A stretch of DNA of 64,000 nt from an uncultured Opitutales bacterium (lineage in GTDB: Bacteria; Verrucomicrobiota; Verrucomicrobiia; Opitutales; Coraliomargaritaceae), in NCBI GenBank assembly GCA_937775295.1, contig CALKBZ010000003.1:124001-188000 (forward strand), in the 5' to 3' direction. A model generated the notes under the pieces. That model worked only from the letters and a program-made list of their open reading frames with translations, was not told the origin of the DNA and made no database searches. The first letter of the stretch is position 1. Each line of letters opens with the position of its first letter. Made by a program: the position numbers and the translations under genes. Below, one piece after another: positions 56,358 through 64,000 of the stretch.

Positions 56358-57638
56358 ATGAGCGAAGATAATAATTCAGGATACCTCGATATGGACCTAC
56401 TGCGGTTTACTACTGCCGGTTCAGTTGACGACGGTAAGAGCACATTGATCGGTCGTCTACTCTACGATAGTAAGGCGATTTTCGAAGACCAAATGGAGGC
56501 CATGGAAGCAAGCTCCAAGGCACGAGGTGACGAGCATGTGAACCTCGCGCTGTTGACTGATGGTCTGCGTGCAGAACGCGAGCAGGGCATTACGATTGAC
56601 GTGGCGTACCGCTATTTCGCAACGCCAAAGCGTAAGTTCATCATCGCCGATACTCCAGGGCACATCCAGTACACCCGCAACATGGTGACAGGTGCGTCCA
56701 CTGCAAATCTAGCGATCGTATTGATCGATGCCCGCAAGGGTGTGATCGAGCAGACTTGCCGTCACTCATTCATCGCCAATTTGCTTCGTATTCAGCACGT
56801 CGTTGTCTGTGTCAACAAGATGGACTTAGTCGATTGGGACGAAAAAGTCTTTAACAAGATCGTCACCGACTTTAAGCAGTTTGCCTCGCGTTTGGATAAC
56901 ATCGTCGAGGTGACATTCATCCCAGCCTCAGCACTCACCGGTGATAACATCGTCGATAAGTCTGAGAACATGCCTTGGTATCAAGGCCCGACGCTGCTCT
57001 ACCATTTGGAAACCGTATACATCGGTGCTGATGAGAATCACGTCGAAGCGCGCTTCCCTGTGCAGTGGGTGATTCGTCCGCATTCCGACAAGTATCATGA
57101 CTTCCGTGGTTTTGCGGGTCGTGTGGCCGGTGGTGTCTTTAAGCCAGGCGACGATGTCACAGTGCTACCTTCAGGCTTCACTTCAAAGATCAAAGCAATT
57201 GAATCGATTGATGGCCCTCAAAAGGAAGTCTTCGCGCCGATGTCTGCAACGATCACACTCGAAGATGAGATCGATATGTCGCGCGGTGATATGCTTGTTA
57301 AGGCAAACAATCAGCCAGTGCCGACTCAAGATATTGATGCGATGATCTGCTGGTTTGATTCCGACAAGAAGCTTTCTGGCAGTGGCAAATTCATCCTCCG
57401 TCACACGACTAAGGAAGTGAAAGCGATTGTGACTGAGATCTGCTACAAGGTAGACATCAACACGCTGCACAAGGTCGAAGACGATTTGATTTTCGGCTTG
57501 AATGATATCGGTCGTATCAAAGTCCGCACATCAGCTCCGCTGATTGCTGACAGCTACAAGTCCAACCGTATCACCGGCAGCTTCGTGCTGATTGATGAAT
57601 TGACCAACGCCACTGTTGCGGCGGGCATGATTATTTAA
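56358..57638 (+). CDS. cysN: Sulfate adenylyltransferase subunit 1 (GTPase)
   Basis: GTPase subunit of ATP sulfurylase, EF-Tu-like. 426 residues from the ATG at 56358. G1 GSVDDGKSTLIGR, G2-region ITIDVAYRYF, G3 DTPGH and G4 NKMDLVD are all present; the C-terminal beta-barrels follow. An upstream in-frame ATG at 56097 overlaps cysD and is rejected because conserved text begins at RFTTAGSVDDG. No cysH, cysI or cysJ in the window, so the product could feed sulfation as well as reduction. Confidence 0.96.
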   Translation: MSEDNNSGYLDMDLLRFTTAGSVDDGKSTLIGRLLYDSKAIFEDQMEAMEASSKARGDEHVNLALLTDGLRAEREQGITIDVAYRYFATPKRKFIIADTPGHIQYTRNMVTGASTANLAIVLIDARKGVIEQTCRHSFIANLLRIQHVVVCVNKMDLVDWDEKVFNKIVTDFKQFASRLDNIVEVTFIPASALTGDNIVDKSENMPWYQGPTLLYHLETVYIGADENHVEARFPVQWVIRPHSDKYHDFRGFAGRVAGGVFKPGDDVTVLPSGFTSKIKAIESIDGPQKEVFAPMSATITLEDEIDMSRGDMLVKANNQPVPTQDIDAMICWFDSDKKLSGSGKFILRHTTKEVKAIVTEICYKVDINTLHKVEDDLIFGLNDIGRIKVRTSAPLIADSYKSNRITGSFVLIDELTNATVAAGMII

Positions 57639-57660
57639 TTATTCGAACGATTTAAAAACA

Positions 57661-57699
57661 AAAGGCCGAGGTCACTATAAAGTGTCTCGGCCTTTTTTT
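57661..57699 (+). terminator. Intrinsic terminator of the cysCDN operon
   Basis: AAAGGCCGAG (57661-57670) and CTCGGCCTTT (57686-57695) form the stem, extended by an inner CAC/GTG pairing, with a T-run at 57693-57699. It lies 23 bp after the cysN stop. Confidence 0.93.
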
Positions 57700-57757
57700 G
57701 TTCATCGTCGATTAGCGGGAATGGTATAGATGGGCGGTGGATTCGCATCTGGCTCTT

Positions 57758-57888
57758 GGGAGGGACGACCTCCGTGTCGTCCGGTACCGATGCGGGAGAG
57801 GCTGACATAACTAATAGCCGACAGAGAATATTGGATTTTAATGTGATTTCTAAACTGCTTGCGGTCGACACGGAGGTCGATCCTCCCC
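57758..57888. repeat. REPIN-like hairpin doublet
   Basis: Left unit 57758-57782: GGGAGG, stem GGACGAC, loop CTCCGT, stem GTCGTCC. Right unit 57863-57888 in opposite orientation: TCGAC (with outer GG), loop ACGGAG, GTCGA, then CCTCCCC. Both stems differ from the other doublets while the loop is identical. It lies in the 493-bp gap between cysN and the next gene. Confidence 0.8.
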
Positions 57889-58131
57889 AACAGAATCGCC
57901 GCCACATTAGGCACAGAGTGGTATTTCCCCGGGAAATGACGATGAACCTTTTTTTACGCCATAATCGTAATCATATTCATACTCTTAATCCTCTAGGCGG
58001 AGTCGAATGGCCTTCTTCTTCAACGCTCTGACTATGATGAAGAGTATGAGCAGGATTAAGGATGGAGGCACGTCCGTTGTGCACCCGGATCGAAGTTTGG
58101 GCTCACTTCCCCGCGAGGAGTAGAAGCGCGT
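57889..58131. other. Rest of the gap after cysN, with one more hairpin unit
   Basis: No gene. A further REPIN-like unit at 58064-58082 keeps GGAGG and TCCGT with a GCAC/GTGC stem. The stretch also holds degenerate AGAGTATGAG/ACTCTTAATC text similar to that around 30330-30400. Confidence 0.5.
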
Positions 58132-59331
58132 CTAGCCTTTCAGTGGCAGGTCAATCACCTGCCATGGCAAGCCGCTCTTGTTCAGCTCTTCCATGAATGG
58201 ATCGGGATCGTTTTGCTCCATGTTCCAGACGCCGGGTTGTTTCCATAGGCCGCGCAGAATCATTTGGGCGCCAATCATTGCAGGCACGCCGGTGGTGTAG
58301 CTGATCGCTTGGCTGGACACTTCTTGGTAGCACTCTTGGTGATCGCAGGAGTTATAGATGAAGATGCGCTTCTTCTGGCCATCTTTGGTGCCGACGATGT
58401 CGCAACCGATGCAGGTTTTACCCTTGGTGCGTGGCCCGAGGCTACTTGGGTCGGGCAGCACTTTGCTGAGGAATTCGATCGGCGCGATCTTCACGCCATT
58501 CACCTCGATCGGCTCAATGGAGGTCATGCCGACGTTTTCCAATACGCGCAGGTAAGTGAGATATTTTTGCGAGAATGTCATCCAGAAGCGGATACGCTTG
58601 AGGCCTTTGATATTCTGGCACAGGGACTCCAGCTCTTCGTGATAAAGTAGGTAAGCGTCTTGTTCTCCGACGACTGGAAAGTTGTACACCTGATGCACGC
58701 TCATTGGCTCGACTTCTTTCCATTCGCCTTCTTCCCAGTAGCGGCCATTCGCAGTAATCTCGCGGATGTTGATCTCTGGGTTGAAGTTGGTGGCGAAGTG
58801 ATGGCCGTGCTCGCCCGCGTTGGCATCGAGTATGTCAATCGTCTCGATCTCGTCGAAAAGATGCTTCTGCGCATACGCGCAGAACATATTGGTCACACCC
58901 GGATCGAAGCCGGAGCCGAGTAGCGCGGTCAGGCCAGCGTCTTTAAAGCGATCCTGATAGTCCCACTGCCATTTATATTCAAATTTCGCTTCGTCGAGTG
59001 GCTCGTAGTTGGCCGTATCGAGATAGTCGACGCCTGCAGCTAGGCAGGCATCCATGAGTGGCAAGTCTTGATAGGGCAGCGCGACATTAATCACTAAGTC
59101 CGGCTTTTCGGCTAGTAGCAACGCAGTGGTCGCAGCGACATCGTCGGCATCAATCGCTGCCGTGCGGATCGTTCGGCCTTGCTTGGCTTCGACGTCTTTG
59201 GCGATCGCGTCGCACTTTGAGACTGTCCGAGAGGCGAGGACGATCTCTTCGAAAATTTCAGGTAGCTGGGCGCATTTATGTGCGACGACATTACCGACTC
59301 CACCGGCACCGATAATAATTACTTTAGGCAT
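58132..59331 (-). CDS. Saccharopine-dehydrogenase-family protein, probably carboxynorspermidine synthase
   Basis: About 399 residues from the ATG at 59331. The Rossmann start KVIIIGAGGVGNVVAHKCAQ, the central YLDTANYEPLDEAKFEYKWQWDYQDRFKDAGLTALLGSGFDPGVTN and AGEHGHHFATNFNPEINIREI, are typical of carboxynorspermidine/carboxyspermidine dehydrogenases, which make polyamines from aspartate semialdehyde and a diamine. The partner decarboxylase gene is not in the window. Confidence in the exact substrate is moderate. Confidence 0.82.
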   Translation of the reverse strand: MPKVIIIGAGGVGNVVAHKCAQLPEIFEEIVLASRTVSKCDAIAKDVEAKQGRTIRTAAIDADDVAATTALLLAEKPDLVINVALPYQDLPLMDACLAAGVDYLDTANYEPLDEAKFEYKWQWDYQDRFKDAGLTALLGSGFDPGVTNMFCAYAQKHLFDEIETIDILDANAGEHGHHFATNFNPEINIREITANGRYWEEGEWKEVEPMSVHQVYNFPVVGEQDAYLLYHEELESLCQNIKGLKRIRFWMTFSQKYLTYLRVLENVGMTSIEPIEVNGVKIAPIEFLSKVLPDPSSLGPRTKGKTCIGCDIVGTKDGQKKRIFIYNSCDHQECYQEVSSQAISYTTGVPAMIGAQMILRGLWKQPGVWNMEQNDPDPFMEELNKSGLPWQVIDLPLKG

Positions 59332-59452
59332 ACAGAAGTTTAATGTGAACTTCGTTCGACTCTTCAAGGATATTTAGCGCAGCCGAGTGGGTGTGGTGAT
59401 ATTGCAGTCACTGTTGCCCGCGATTCTTTGTGTCACAAGGGTAGTTTCGGAC

Positions 59453-60754
59453 TCACTTTGGGAAGCGCAGCGTCACTGTGCCGACCTCTAGTGAGCGGTC
59501 GCTTCCGTGAGCTTTAGCGATCATTGTATAGTCATCTGCATTCGGTGTGATCGTCAATGTAGCGGTGGCGGCACTCGGGAAGGCTGCTGATGGTAAATAG
59601 CTGCGTTGGATGAAATCACCTTCTACGATTATGAGTGCTGAATTCTTCAACAGTGTGTCTTTGAGTAGGTCTGCGACTAGTATGGACTGTGCTGCCGAAT
59701 CACCTATGGTGACGATTTCAAAAAGGTAGGGAGTGGCCAGACCTGAGAGCTTTTCGATCAACTGATTTTGATCGTTAATACTAAGGCTCGCGGGAATCAT
59801 GCGTGGAGTCGTTACGACTGCAGTCGGCGCCGGTGTCGGTGTATTGGTTGCTTCGGTGGTGGACTCTACGCCAATGGTAGTTGCTGTGACTGCGGGTGAC
59901 AGCACCTCACTGGCATCTGCGATATAGAACAGAACGCTACTGATTAGCCGTTGGGTATTAAAGTCGATTGCGCGCACCGATAGTAGCGCTTCCGATCCAG
60001 AGCCTGGTGCGATTACTTCGATTGCAAGTAGGGCGACTTTCTTACCTTCAAAGGCTGATTCATTGTCGTATTGAAAAGTACAGTCTGCAGTTTTTTCGTC
60101 TTTTTCTAGTCTCAGGCTGAGAGGCACTTTGACGCTGAATTGTGTGCCATCTGCTTGGATGAAGGTGTCGTAGGTCGCATTGTGTACTTTCGGTTCGGCT
60201 TTGCTGTTTTGCGCTGCGGTAATAATGCGTAGGCCATCGTAGAAGATGTTCGCATAGCCAGCATTACGGCAGTTTTCGAGTGTTTGTATTGCGGCTTGTT
60301 TGAGCGCGGTAGGATACGTTTGCTCGATCAGTTCAAAATTATATTTTTTCGCTGCGATCGCTTGATTGATTGTCTGCCGAGCCTGCGCTGTGGTCAATAG
60401 CTGGATCATTTGCTGCTGGGCTGAGTGGACTTTCGCTTGTCCTTCTTCGACCAATTGCTTTCCGCGCTCATGGAGAGGCTTTAAATCCTTGTTGGGGTTC
60501 AGTGCGGAGGGCTTCTGTGAGTGCAGATTTTCACCAGTGCGGATGTCAGACTGGCCCTGATTAATTAGCTGCGAAGCTTGGGCGTATGCCATCCTCTGCG
60601 GGGATGTCATATAGGGGCGCAGCGCATCGCTTTGCGCGATGATGCTGAGGTCGAGCGGTGCTTCTTTTGTGGAGGCGGCCTGATTTGATAGTGGTAGTAC
60701 GCAGAGTAGGAGAATAGCGATTTGGCGAAATGCCTGAGTAAAAAAATGATACAT
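59453..60754 (-). CDS. Secreted protein of unknown function
   Basis: 433 residues with a signal peptide (IAILLLCVLPLSNQAAS). Residues about 60-150 are predicted helical (QLINQGQSDIRTGENLHSQK, GKQLVEEGQAKVHSAQQQM), then a beta-rich middle and a Thr/Pro-rich linker (TEATNTPTPAPTAVVTTP, about 305-325). No family recognised. Divergent from the SufT-like gene; about 180 bp in between may hold both promoters. Confidence 0.7.
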   Translation of the reverse strand: MYHFFTQAFRQIAILLLCVLPLSNQAASTKEAPLDLSIIAQSDALRPYMTSPQRMAYAQASQLINQGQSDIRTGENLHSQKPSALNPNKDLKPLHERGKQLVEEGQAKVHSAQQQMIQLLTTAQARQTINQAIAAKKYNFELIEQTYPTALKQAAIQTLENCRNAGYANIFYDGLRIITAAQNSKAEPKVHNATYDTFIQADGTQFSVKVPLSLRLEKDEKTADCTFQYDNESAFEGKKVALLAIEVIAPGSGSEALLSVRAIDFNTQRLISSVLFYIADASEVLSPAVTATTIGVESTTEATNTPTPAPTAVVTTPRMIPASLSINDQNQLIEKLSGLATPYLFEIVTIGDSAAQSILVADLLKDTLLKNSALIIVEGDFIQRSYLPSAAFPSAATATLTITPNADDYTMIAKAHGSDRSLEVGTVTLRFPK

Positions 60755-60932
60755 TATGATAAGGTCGGTGGGGAGATTGACCTAGGGAAGTCATATAAGA
60801 GATGTTTGATGGTGGGGCTCATTGGTGGATTGCCAAGTTTTTTAGTGTAGAAGTGGGGCAAACAAAAATGCTGTATGCGTTCTTGCAGTGACGTTTATTG
60901 ACATGGCCCTGAATCTGTCTCTTGTAGTGTGT

Positions 60933-61499
60933 ATGAATTTTAACGAAGAATTAACGCTCGTTCGTGATACGACTGCCACAGTGATTCCCGCTGGGGAGGA
61001 GCAAGTGTTGCCAGCTGGCACGCGTGCAGTGATTTCGCAGGCGCTTGGAGGCACAGTGACGATCCGCACCGATTCCGGACTCTTTCGTCTTTCGAGTAAA
61101 GATTGGGATGCCCTAGGCACGGCTGCGCAGGCCGAGCTTAAAGCCGTTGCCGAAGCTGCCGAAGCCGAGCAGAGCGATGCGCCTTTTAGCGACGAGCAAG
61201 TCTGGGAGGCGATGAAGAGCTGTTTTGATCCCGAGATTCCAGTTAACATTGTCGATCTCGGACTCATTTATGATATGCAGGTCGCAGCGGCAGATGCCGA
61301 CGGCAAGTATGCGATCAATGTGAAAATGACACTGACTGCACAAGGTTGTGGAATGGGGCCAGTGATTGCAGATGATGCGAAGACCCGCATCGAAGCACTC
61401 AAAGATGTGTCTGGTGCGCAAGTCGATGTCGTATGGGATCCGCCTTGGACGCCACATATGATTTCTGACGCCGGACGTCAGAAGCTCGGACTCGAGTAG
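60933..61499 (+). CDS. sufT: SufT-like Fe-S assembly protein (MIP18/DUF59 domain)
   Basis: 188 residues from the ATG at 60933; an ATG at 60888 would add 15. The C-terminal DUF59 domain shows FDPEIPVNIVDLGLIYDM and TAQGCGMGPV (conserved Cys), the N-terminal part is a SufT-specific extension. SufT helps mature Fe-S proteins; an A-type carrier is encoded at 50530-50907. Stands alone here. Confidence 0.85.
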   Translation: MNFNEELTLVRDTTATVIPAGEEQVLPAGTRAVISQALGGTVTIRTDSGLFRLSSKDWDALGTAAQAELKAVAEAAEAEQSDAPFSDEQVWEAMKSCFDPEIPVNIVDLGLIYDMQVAAADADGKYAINVKMTLTAQGCGMGPVIADDAKTRIEALKDVSGAQVDVVWDPPWTPHMISDAGRQKLGLE

Positions 61500-61849
61500 C
61501 ACCGCCGTTGGCGGAGTGACGACCTTCGGACGACCTTCGGTCGAGTGACGCCTTCGGCTTGTGAGGGTGGCGAGTGGCGACCTTCGGTCGAGTGACGCCT
61601 TCGGCTTGTGAGGGTGGCGAGTGGCGACCTTCGGGCGAGTGATGCCTTTGGCTTGTGAGGGTGGCGAGTGACTCTTTGATTTAGGGTAGAGCAGCACCGT
61701 ATCGGTGCGCACTGCATCGTATGAGCCGACGGTAGAACCGTTCATGTGAATTGCAGTAGAAGCGGCTTCTATTTTCATCCATCCTCACTAAAGACTCTCA
61801 CTATCACTACGCCGAAGGCGTCACTCCGCGCGAAGCGCGGTGCGTGGTG
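61500..61849. repeat. GC-rich tandem repeats and hairpin between sufT and pntB
   Basis: At about 61536-61672 a unit of about 58 bp (containing GACCTTCGGTCGAGTGACG and CTTGTGAGGGTGGCGAGTGG) is repeated nearly three times. It is followed by a non-coding stretch and a hairpin region at 61810-61845 (CGCCGAAGGCGTCACTCCGC, then GCGCGAAGCGC). No gene is seen. The repeat may act as a bidirectional terminator or a recombination substrate. Confidence 0.75.
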
Positions 61850-63253
61850 CTAGCTACGTTTAAACTGCGCGACCAAACCAGTGACTGTTGCTTTGGCGTC
61901 GCCGTAAATCATGCGGCTGTTGGGTGCGGTGAAGAGTGCGTTCTCCAAACCTGAGAAACCGGCTCCTTTGCCGCGCTTGAGGCAAAAGGTGGTCTTTGCT
62001 TTGTGCGCGTTAATAATCGGCATGCCGTAAATTGGGCTAGCAGGATCGTCAACTGCGGCTGGATTGACCACGTCGTTGGCTCCAATCACGATGGCGACAT
62101 CGACCATTTCAATGGTTGGGTTAACGTCGTCCATTTCGACGAGCTGCTCATATGGCACGTCGGCTTCGGCGAGTAGCACGTTCATGTGTCCTGGCATACG
62201 ACCCGCGACTGGGTGAATTGCAAAGCGTACTTCACAGTCGTTGGCTTCGAGTACTTCGCCGAGTTCTTTGACGGCGTGCTGCGCTTGTGCGACGGCCATG
62301 CCGTAGCCGGGGATGACGATGACATTTCTAGCGGCTTCGAGAATGTAGTATGCATCTTCAACCGATAGTGGTTTCATCTCGCCAGTGCTGGCATTGCCAG
62401 TGGCTGGTGTGGTAGCGCCGAAGCTAGAGAAGAGCACGTTCACTAAAGTGCGGTTCATTGCTTTACACATGATAATAGTTAGGATCAGGCCAGAGGCACC
62501 GACGAGGCAGCCTGCGACGATCAGCACGTTGTTGGCGATCACGAAGCCCGCCGCACAGGCGGCGAGCCCGGAGCAGGAGTTGAGTAATGAAATGACGACG
62601 GGCATGTCGCCGCCGCCGATTGGCATGACGGCGAAGATGCCGAGTAGCAGCGCGAGCACGATGACGACGGCGAGTGTCGGGTAAGCGAGCTCTGCGGTCG
62701 GGGCCAGTGTGAAAATCGCGCCGGCGGCGATGATGCCGAGGGCGAGCAGTGCATTAACTGTTTTTTGTCCTCCAAAGGTGAGGGCGCGTCCGCTCAGCTT
62801 GCCTGATAGTTTGCCCCAAGCGTAAAGCGAGCCGGTAAAGGTGATGCCGCCGATTAGAATCGCTAGCACGATGACGCCTGCGGTAAAGGTTTCAACCTTA
62901 GCAATATCGATTCCTGCTAGTTTTGTATGAGAAGTGCGTTGATACTCCGCCCAACCGACTAGAAGCGAGGCGAGGCCGCCGAAGCCATTAAACAGGGCGA
63001 CCAGTTCGGGCATGCCAGTCATTTGCACGCGCTTGGCGGCAATGAACCCGATCACTGACCCAGCGGCGATACCGCCGAACACGAGCTTATAGTCAAGACC
63101 TTGGCTGAGCAATGTGACAATGATCGCGATCGCCATGCCGATCGAAGAGATCTGGTTGCCTTTCCGAGCAGTGTCGGCGTGGCCGAGCATCTTGATGCCG
63201 AAGACGAATAGGATCGCCGCAGCGATGTAAGAGAGATTGACGAGAGTTTCCAT
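61850..63253 (-). CDS. pntB: NAD(P) transhydrogenase subunit beta
   Basis: Membrane subunit of the proton-translocating transhydrogenase that makes NADPH from NADH. 467 residues; about nine helices, then the NADP-binding domain with IVIPGYGMAVAQAQHAVKEL, FAIHPVAGRMPGHMNVLLAEA, and DVAIVIGANDVVNP. Directly follows pntAB by 38 bp on the same strand. Ends in a VTGLVAQFKRS tail. Confidence 0.97.
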   Translation of the reverse strand: METLVNLSYIAAAILFVFGIKMLGHADTARKGNQISSIGMAIAIIVTLLSQGLDYKLVFGGIAAGSVIGFIAAKRVQMTGMPELVALFNGFGGLASLLVGWAEYQRTSHTKLAGIDIAKVETFTAGVIVLAILIGGITFTGSLYAWGKLSGKLSGRALTFGGQKTVNALLALGIIAAGAIFTLAPTAELAYPTLAVVIVLALLLGIFAVMPIGGGDMPVVISLLNSCSGLAACAAGFVIANNVLIVAGCLVGASGLILTIIMCKAMNRTLVNVLFSSFGATTPATGNASTGEMKPLSVEDAYYILEAARNVIVIPGYGMAVAQAQHAVKELGEVLEANDCEVRFAIHPVAGRMPGHMNVLLAEADVPYEQLVEMDDVNPTIEMVDVAIVIGANDVVNPAAVDDPASPIYGMPIINAHKAKTTFCLKRGKGAGFSGLENALFTAPNSRMIYGDAKATVTGLVAQFKRS

Positions 63254-63291
63254 TGATTAAAAGTGGTTGGTCTGAATTCAAAAGGTGTTGG

Positions 63292-63573
63292 TTAATTACC
63301 TTTTTTCTTAAACATGCCGAGCATGCGATCGGTGACCATGTAGCCGCCGACGACGTTAACGGTAGCGAGTACGATGGCAGCGAATCCAAGCCAGACGGAC
63401 AAGGTGTCGGAGCTGGTGTTGACGGCGAGAATCGCGCCGACGACGGTGATCCCTGAGATCGCATTCGAGCCGGACATCAACGGTGTATGCAGTTGCGAAG
63501 GCACTTTTGCGATGAGCTCAAAGCCAAGGAAGCCAGAGAGCACGAAGATGAAGAGTAAAAGTATGAGTTCCAT
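63292..63573 (-). CDS. pntAB: NAD(P) transhydrogenase alpha subunit, membrane part
   Basis: 93 residues, three helices (LLLFIFVLSGFLGFELIAKV, ITVVGAILAVNTSSDTLSVW). The text PSQLHTPLMSGSNAISGITVVGA is the hallmark of this subunit. Separate pntAA and pntAB genes are the three-gene version of the enzyme, as in Rhodospirillum. Confidence 0.95.
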   Translation of the reverse strand: MELILLLFIFVLSGFLGFELIAKVPSQLHTPLMSGSNAISGITVVGAILAVNTSSDTLSVWLGFAAIVLATVNVVGGYMVTDRMLGMFKKKGN

Positions 63574-63655
63574 AACGTTGCTGGGTGAAAGTGGTTGGTG
63601 GTAGCGGTTTGCTGGCGTTTAGTTCGAACAACGTTTAACAAAAAACGATCAACGA

Positions 63656-64000
63656 TTAACTTTTAAAGCGTTCGTGGACGATTGCGCCGCCTTTAGTGAT
63701 GAGGCAGGCGTTGAGGATTTCGTCATCCTCTTTGTATTGAAAGTCCTTTGCTTCGGCGTCCCAGAAGTGCTCGATGAGATTGTAGAAGTTAGAGGCTAGC
63801 ATCAGTGTCGCATCTGTTGGATAGTAGCCTTCGATATTTTCGGGGCCAATGATGCGCACGCCGTTTGTGGTGACGACTTCTTCGCCGACTTTGGAGCCTT
63901 CGACGTTGCCACCGGATTCGACTGCGAGGTCAATCAAGATGCTGCCTGGTTGCATTTGATCGAGTACCTCATTGTTTATAATTAGCGGTGCCTTGCGGCC
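63656..64000 (-). CDS. pntAA: NAD(P) transhydrogenase alpha subunit, NAD-binding part (C-terminal end, cut by window edge)
   Basis: The reading frame continues beyond the window; visible text GRKAPLIINNEVLDQMQPGSILIDLAVESGGN is the conserved PntA NAD-domain, followed by GPENIEGYYPTDATLMLASNFYNLI. It is 82 bp upstream of pntAB. The N-terminus is not seen. Confidence 0.93.
   Translation of the reverse strand, partial: GRKAPLIINNEVLDQMQPGSILIDLAVESGGNVEGSKVGEEVVTTNGVRIIGPENIEGYYPTDATLMLASNFYNLIEHFWDAEAKDFQYKEDDEILNACLITKGGAIVHERFKS

Overview
The window looks like chromosomal DNA of a Gram-negative marine member of the Verrucomicrobiota, most likely class Opitutia (Puniceicoccales/Coraliomargarita-Lentimonas type). 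This is inferred from content. The PVC-typical pair DUF1501 and DUF1549/DUF1553, a planctomycete-type cytochrome with DUF2231 and leucine-rich repeats, a TIGR03790-like protein and a Lys/Ala-tailed RpoD sit beside lpxA, lpxB, an LptF/G permease and a Pqi system, which imply an outer membrane with lipid A. No rRNA, tRNA, CRISPR array, prophage or transposase gene was recognised.

Layout. 1-6.5 kb: dinG-like helicase (cut by the left edge), ispD and pyrF on the minus strand; ispE, ptsI and a D-2-hydroxyacid dehydrogenase on the plus strand. 6.7-8.0 kb: a decayed glycosyltransferase. 8-18.3 kb: LptF/G permease and an rRNA methyltransferase face a minus-strand run of AGCS symporter, tatA, a lipoprotein, rpoD, dnaG and a TPR lipoprotein. 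18.4-26 kb (plus): DUF362-like protein, orphan nuoA, a PTS EIIA-diadenylate cyclase fusion, trpA and pqiA-pqiA-pqiB-pqiC. 26-33 kb (minus): a frameshifted membrane protein and the DUF2231/DUF1501/DUF1553 cluster. 33-37 kb (minus): sucD, sucC, a dihydrouridine synthase and a bifunctional-nuclease-family protein. 37-47 kb: aroK, a Gfo/Idh oxidoreductase with lpxB, small zinc-ribbon and lipoprotein genes, a decayed DUF6807 gene flanked by a diverged duplication, cca, nadK, a NYN-domain protein and DUF2851. 47-58 kb: lpxA, pdxA, an A-type Fe-S carrier, infC, an amidase, a TIGR03790-like protein and cysC-cysD-cysN. 58-64 kb: a carboxynorspermidine-synthase-like gene, an unknown secreted protein, a SufT-like gene and pntB-pntAB-pntAA (cut by the right edge).

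The most interesting signals are: (1) a single protein joining a PTS EIIA domain with its phosphorylatable His to a DacZ-like domain pair ending in a diadenylate cyclase, in a genome segment that also encodes PTS Enzyme I, suggesting PTS-controlled c-di-AMP synthesis; (2) a DNA primase whose zinc-ribbon ligands are replaced at three of four positions; (3) a textbook intrinsic terminator after infC that is also the coding sequence of the next gene's signal peptide; (4) a REPIN-like family of paired hairpins with an invariant CTCCGT loop and covarying stems; (5) a diverged duplication bracketing a decayed gene; (6) a likely ATT start codon on the DUF1549/DUF1553 gene.
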